Assembly: GCA_021200895.1 (NCBI GenBank)
Contig: JAJQFX010000192.1
Location: 1-24,677, forward strand
DNA: 24,677 nucleotides
DNA from: Clostridiales bacterium
GTDB lineage: Bacteria; Bacillota; Clostridia; Oscillospirales; Oscillospiraceae
Direction: 5' to 3'
Made by a program: the position numbers and the translations under genes. A model generated the notes under the pieces. The model saw only the letters and a program-made list of their open reading frames with translations. It ran no database searches and had not been told where the DNA came from. Shown piece after piece: positions 20,929 to 24,677 of this stretch; the stretch's first letter is position 1, and the number at the start of each line of letters is the position of its first letter.

Positions 20929-22527
20929 TCACCTGTCCCACTTCTGAATGAGAGCGCGAATCTGGTCGGTAAACTTCGCCAAATCCTTGTTCGTGCCGCC
21001 CTTGTTCCTGCCGATGACCTCCAGCAGCTGCCGTCCGGCCTCCTCCAGCCGCCGGTAGGCGGGGGAGCCCTCCTGCCACTTGGAGGCCTGCTTCTTCGGC
21101 GGGGCTATGCCCTGCTGCGTCACCAGCCCGGAGGCCAGGTCAAAGACCTCCCGCCACTCCGGGGCGTGAGCGGGGTAGCCCATCCGGTTCAGTTCCGCTG
21201 CGAAGCCCTCGCAGACCGGGCCGTCCCCATGCACCACGAACACCTGGGCTGGCCTCGGCTGGTCGAACTGGGAGACCCACCGGATAAGCGCATCGTGGTC
21301 AGCGTGGGAGGACATGCCATCCAGCTGGACGATGGAGGCCCGCACCGCCACGTCCTCGCCGAACAGGCGGACGTGCTCCTTTCCCTCCAGCAGTGCCCGG
21401 CCCAGGGTGCCCTGGGCCTGATAGCCCACGAACACCACGGCGCACTCCGGCCGCCACAGGTTATGCTTCAGATGGTGACGGATGCGGCCCGCGTCGCACA
21501 TCCCGGAGGCGGAGATGATGACTTTGGGGGTCATATCGGCGTTCAGCGCCTTGGACTCCTCGCTGGTCTGGGTCAGCCGCAAGCCGTCCACCTGGAACAG
21601 GGAGATACCGTCGGCCACCAGCGCCAGGGCGTCCTCGTCCAGGTAGCCGGTCAGGTCACCGGAGAAAATCTGGGTGGCCTGGGTGGCCAGGGGGCTGTCC
21701 ACCACCACCTCAAAGTCGGGCAGGGAAGTGACCAGCCCGGCCAGCTTGATTTCCCGCAGGAAGTAGAGCAGCTCCTGGATGCGGCCCACCGCGAAGGAGG
21801 GGATGATGACGTTGCCGCCCTTGGCGAAGGTGTCATTCAGCACCTCAACCAACTTGCTCACATAGCCGCCATGTACGCCGTGGTTCCGGTCGCCATAGGT
21901 GGACTCCATGATGACGTAGTCCGCGCCGGAGATGGGCTGAGGGTCCCGGATGATGGGCTGATGGGTGTTGCCGATGTCGCCGGAAAAGGCCAGCTTCCGG
22001 CCCACGTCCCCCTCCCGGAGCCACAGCTCCACATAGGCGCTGCCTAAGAGGTGCCCCGCGTCGGTCATGCGGAATTGGACGCCCTCCCCCAGGGAGACCG
22101 TCTGTCCGTAGTCCACCGGCACCAGCAGCTTCAGCGCCGCCTCCGCGTCGGCCACGGTGTAGAGGGGTTCCACCGCCTCCTTCCCTGCCCGGCGGCCCTT
22201 CTGGTTGGCCCAGCTGGCGTCGCTCTCCTGGATGTGGGCGGAGTCCAGCAGCATGATGGACAGCAGCTTGCAGGTCAGGCCGGTGGCGTAAATGGGGCCC
22301 CGGAAGCCCTGCTTCACCAGCAGCGGCAGGCGGCCGGAATGGTCGATGTGGGCGTGGGTCACCAGGACGGCGTCGATTTGCCCGGCGGAAAAGGGGAACG
22401 CCTGGTCGTCCACCTCATCCTTCCCCTGCTGCAAGCCGCAGTCCACCAGGAGCCGCATCCCGCAGGCGGAGACATAGTGGCAGGAGCCGGTGACGGCGTG
22501 GGCCGCGCCATAAAATCGAAGTTCCAT
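20929..22527 (-). CDS. MBL-fold, beta-CASP metallohydrolase (RNase-like)
   Basis: 532 aa. Metallo-beta-lactamase motif 2 HAHIDH at 58-63, further metal ligands in DAGHLLGSAY and AFSGDIGN, then a beta-CASP domain (PSFAVGRIQELLYFLRE, IISASGMCDAGRIRHHLKHN) and an RMMBL motif (DGMSSHADHDALIRW, VVHGD). This is the layout of CPSF/Ysh1-type exo- or endoribonucleases widespread in bacteria. A ~70-residue C-terminal extension is basic and helical. Substrate RNA unknown. AAGGAG lies 7 bases before ATG 22527; own promoter at 22593-22621. Confidence 0.9.
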   Translation of the reverse strand: MELRFYGAAHAVTGSCHYVSACGMRLLVDCGLQQGKDEVDDQAFPFSAGQIDAVLVTHAHIDHSGRLPLLVKQGFRGPIYATGLTCKLLSIMLLDSAHIQESDASWANQKGRRAGKEAVEPLYTVADAEAALKLLVPVDYGQTVSLGEGVQFRMTDAGHLLGSAYVELWLREGDVGRKLAFSGDIGNTHQPIIRDPQPISGADYVIMESTYGDRNHGVHGGYVSKLVEVLNDTFAKGGNVIIPSFAVGRIQELLYFLREIKLAGLVTSLPDFEVVVDSPLATQATQIFSGDLTGYLDEDALALVADGISLFQVDGLRLTQTSEESKALNADMTPKVIISASGMCDAGRIRHHLKHNLWRPECAVVFVGYQAQGTLGRALLEGKEHVRLFGEDVAVRASIVQLDGMSSHADHDALIRWVSQFDQPRPAQVFVVHGDGPVCEGFAAELNRMGYPAHAPEWREVFDLASGLVTQQGIAPPKKQASKWQEGSPAYRRLEEAGRQLLEVIGRNKGGTNKDLAKFTDQIRALIQKWDR

Positions 22528-22543
22528 AGATTCGCTCCTTCCC

Positions 22544-22572
22544 GCTCCGGCAGGCGCTGCGCCTGGCGGAGC
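22544..22572 (-). other. Hairpin in the leader of the beta-CASP gene
   Basis: Inverted repeat GCTCCGGCAGGCGC with GCGCCTGGCGGAGC (one mismatch), between the promoter and the ribosome binding site. It has no T tract, so it is probably an mRNA 5' structure rather than a terminator. Confidence 0.5.
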
Positions 22573-22592
22573 AAGCTGATAGATTTGAAACC

Positions 22593-22621
22593 ATTTTAAT
22601 ACATCTTTCCGGCAATGTCAA
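22593..22621 (-). promoter_or_regulatory. Promoter of the beta-CASP gene
   Basis: On the minus strand TTGACA (22616-22621), 17-base spacer, TAAAAT (22593-22598). Confidence 0.8.
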
Positions 22622-22708
22622 CGGCTGGAGGTTGGGCTACAGACAGAACTGCTTTGGAAGCATATACTTTTTCTTCCCCCAGGGAGCCCCCATCCCGCGA
22701 AAAACAGC

Positions 22709-22737
22709 TTGTGCTTTTCCCGAAAATCAGGTACAAT
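22709..22737 (+). promoter_or_regulatory. Promoter of the radical SAM gene
   Basis: TTGTGC (22709-22714), 17-base spacer, TACAAT (22732-22737), 32 bases before the start codon. Confidence 0.6.
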
Positions 22738-22769
22738 AATCCCACTTGACAAAAAGGCAGGAATGAGCC

Positions 22770-24614
22770 ATGAATCCAAAGCTGGAACGTATCCTGCCGC
22801 GTGTACAGAAGCCTGCGCGGTACACCGGCGGAGAATACCGGGAGATTCAGAAGGACAAGGCCGCGGTAGACACCCGCTTTGCCTTCTGCTTCCCGGACAC
22901 TTACGAAATCGGCATGAGCAACCTGGGTATGCGCATCCTGTACGGCGCTATCAACGAGATGGACGGCGTCTGGTGCGAGCGGTGCTTCGCCCCCTGGGGG
23001 GACATGGAGGAGGAGATGCGCCGGGCGGAGCTGCCCCTGTTTGCCCTGGAGTCCGGCGACCCCATCCGGGACTTTGACCTGGTGGCCTTCTCCCTGGGCT
23101 ACGAGATGGCCTACACCAACGTGCTGAATATGCTGGACCTGGCGGGGATACCCCTCTATGCCAGCCAGCGGGACGAGAACTGGCCCATCGTCTGCGCCGG
23201 AGGCACCTGCGCCTACCACGCGGAGCCGCTGGCGGACTTCATCGACCTGTTCTTCCTGGGGGAGGGGGAGGAGCTGGGCCCGGAGGTCATTGAGTGTTAC
23301 CGGGCCTGCAAGCGCCAGGGAAAGAGCAAGACGAAGTTCCTGGAAGAAGCGGTGAAAATTCAGGGCGTCTACGTCCCCGCCTTCTATCAGGTGACATATA
23401 ACGAGGACGGCACCCTCCGCTCCATGACCCCCACCCACGGCGCGCCCGCTAAAGTGACTAAGCGCATCATCAAAGACCTGGACAGCGCCTATTACCCCAC
23501 CCACACCATCGTCCCCTCCACAGAAATCGTCCATGACCGGGTGATGCTGGAGCTATTCCGGGGGTGTGTCCGGGGCTGCCGGTTCTGCCAGGCGGGGTAC
23601 TGCTACCGCCCTGTCCGGGCAAAGACCTCGGAGACTCTGGTGAAACAGGGCATCGAGGCCTGCATCGACTCCGGCTATCAGGAGATGACCCTGACCAGCC
23701 TCTCCTCCAGCGACTACCGCCCCCTGACCTGCCTGCTGGACGGGCTGCTGGACTACTGTGAACCGCGGAACATCAACATCTCCCTCCCCTCCCTCCGGGC
23801 GGACGGCTTCTCCATGGGCATCATGCGGCGGCTGCAAAAGGCCCGGAAGTCCTCCATGACCTTCGCGCCGGAGGCGGGCACCCAGCGGCTGAGGGACGCC
23901 ATCAACAAGAACGTGACGGAGGATGACCTGCTCCAGTCCTGCCGCACGGTGTTCGAGGGCGGGTGTAGCGCGGTGAAGCTGTACTTCATGCTGGGCCTGC
24001 CCACGGAGACGGATGAGGACGTGGCGGGCATCGCCGCCCTGGCGGACAAGGTTTACCAGTCCTGGCGCACCTACACCCCCAACCGCTCCAAAGGGGTGCG
24101 CATCACCATCTCCACCTCCTTCTTCGTCCCCAAGCCCTTCACCCCCTTCCAGTGGGAGAAGCAAATCAGCATGGAGGAGTACCAGCGGCGGGTGGACCTG
24201 CTGCGCTCCTGCATCCACAACCGCTCCATCGTCTACAACTGGCACGACGGGGACGCCAGCTATGTGGAGGCGGCCCTGGCCCGGGGCGACCGGCGGATGA
24301 GCCGGGTGCTGGAGGAGGTCTGGCGCAGCGGCGGCAGGCTGGATTCCTGGTCGGAATACTTTGATTTTGAGCGGTGGATGGACGCCTTCCGCAAGGCGGG
24401 GCTGGACCCGGACTTTTACGCCTGCCGGGAGCGGCCCAGGTGCGAACTGCTGCCCTGGTCGGTCAGCGACGTGGGGGTGCGGCAGGACTACCTGTGGCAG
24501 GAGCGGGAGCAGGCCTATCGGGGGGTCATCACCCCGGACTGTCGGGTGAAGTGCATGGGCTGCGGGGCAACGCGGCTGATTCCCGGTGAAAAGTGCGACG
24601 TGGACAGGGGGTAA
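22770..24614 (+). CDS. B12-binding-like radical SAM protein, TIGR03960 type
   Basis: 614 aa, complete. The N-terminal part (about 35-180, FAFCFPDTYEIGMSNLGMR, AFSLGYEMAYTNVLNML) resembles the cobalamin-binding-like domain. A radical SAM core follows with the [4Fe-4S] cysteines Cys266, Cys270 and Cys273 (FRGCVRGCRFCQAG), and later FAPEAGTQRLRDAINKNV. A Cys-rich tail (KCMGCGATRL) ends the protein. The gene is followed 4 bases later by a DUF2344 gene, a pairing widely conserved in Clostridia, often just upstream of ribonuclease G and rplU-rpmA. The exact reaction is not established. AGGA lies upstream of ATG 22770. Confidence 0.9.
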   Translation: MNPKLERILPRVQKPARYTGGEYREIQKDKAAVDTRFAFCFPDTYEIGMSNLGMRILYGAINEMDGVWCERCFAPWGDMEEEMRRAELPLFALESGDPIRDFDLVAFSLGYEMAYTNVLNMLDLAGIPLYASQRDENWPIVCAGGTCAYHAEPLADFIDLFFLGEGEELGPEVIECYRACKRQGKSKTKFLEEAVKIQGVYVPAFYQVTYNEDGTLRSMTPTHGAPAKVTKRIIKDLDSAYYPTHTIVPSTEIVHDRVMLELFRGCVRGCRFCQAGYCYRPVRAKTSETLVKQGIEACIDSGYQEMTLTSLSSSDYRPLTCLLDGLLDYCEPRNINISLPSLRADGFSMGIMRRLQKARKSSMTFAPEAGTQRLRDAINKNVTEDDLLQSCRTVFEGGCSAVKLYFMLGLPTETDEDVAGIAALADKVYQSWRTYTPNRSKGVRITISTSFFVPKPFTPFQWEKQISMEEYQRRVDLLRSCIHNRSIVYNWHDGDASYVEAALARGDRRMSRVLEEVWRSGGRLDSWSEYFDFERWMDAFRKAGLDPDFYACRERPRCELLPWSVSDVGVRQDYLWQEREQAYRGVITPDCRVKCMGCGATRLIPGEKCDVDRG

Positions 24615-24618
24615 CGGC

Positions 24619-24677
24619 ATGGCAGGACACAAGAACAGACTGCTCTTCCGGAAGGAGGGGCGGGGGGTGTATATCTC
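24619..24677 (+). CDS. DUF2344 / TIGR03936-type protein, 5' end only
   Basis: Starts at ATG 24619 with GGGGG 7 bases upstream and runs off the window. The visible residues (MAGHKNRLLFRKEGRGVYIS) match the N-terminal pattern of TIGR03936 proteins, the usual partner of TIGR03960 radical SAM proteins. Confidence 0.75.
   Translation, partial: MAGHKNRLLFRKEGRGVYI

Noticed and set aside
18819..20951. A 710-codon open frame on the plus strand opposite glgB
   Set aside because: It is the antisense shadow of a well-supported branching enzyme; composition is Val/Gln/Leu/His-rich with no motifs.
23553..24632. A 359-codon minus-strand open frame
   Set aside because: Antisense to the radical SAM gene; Pro/Val/Gly/Gln-rich shadow.
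1..24677. tRNA or rRNA genes, and a tRNA attachment site
   Set aside because: No cloverleaf or rRNA-like sequence was noticed; the junction is in a protein gene instead.

Overview
The window appears to come from a gut-type, GC-rich Firmicute of class Clostridia (most likely Oscillospirales). The reasons are strong GGAGG ribosome binding sites, the paired radical SAM (TIGR03960-like) and DUF2344 (TIGR03936-like) genes, a eukaryotic-type (GH13_8-like) glycogen branching enzyme, and a prophage module typical of these hosts. This placement is inferred from protein style, not from a marker gene.

Bases 1 to about 16440 are the integrase-proximal half of a prophage. A long leftward early operon starts at a promoter near 13640 and runs to a hairpin terminator at 224-283. 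In transcription order it encodes two small proteins, a membrane-anchored lytic transglycosylase, a hypothetical protein, the N-terminal part of a SNF2 helicase, four small genes, the helicase core, small accessory genes, a probable ssDNA-binding protein, a CHC2/Toprim/DUF927 primase-helicase with a frame-displaced C-terminal domain, a gene-free iteron-like repeat array (3755-4044, candidate replication origin), zinc-ribbon and hypothetical proteins, an HD phosphohydrolase, a zinc-ribbon/VRR-NUC nuclease broken by a frame change, and finally a DUF1492/ArpU-type late regulator. Bases 1-220 hold degenerate repeats and no convincing gene; late genes presumably lie to the left of the window.

At 13600-13700 two near-consensus divergent promoters share three TGCGAG operator half-sites spaced 21 and 42 bp apart. 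The rightward promoter drives an XRE (cI-like) repressor, followed by a terminator, a SWIM zinc-finger protein and a large serine integrase. The integrase frame runs through a terminator hairpin and stops next to the 3' remnant of a host XRE regulator gene. This marks the prophage-chromosome junction (attL or attR) at about 16440.

From 16447 rightwards is host chromosome: the XRE remnant, an AqpZ-type aquaporin, a cytidylate-kinase-like protein, a DUF3783-like protein, glgB, a beta-CASP metallo-beta-lactamase RNase-like protein, a radical SAM protein and the start of a DUF2344 gene. Most of these have recognisable promoters and terminators.

The most unusual points are: a SNF2 helicase split between its Q motif and Walker A by a four-gene cassette; an iteron array with a perfect inverted pair; two frame breaks in replication and nuclease genes, both next to homopolymers; and a short segment recurring at three places in the replication region.
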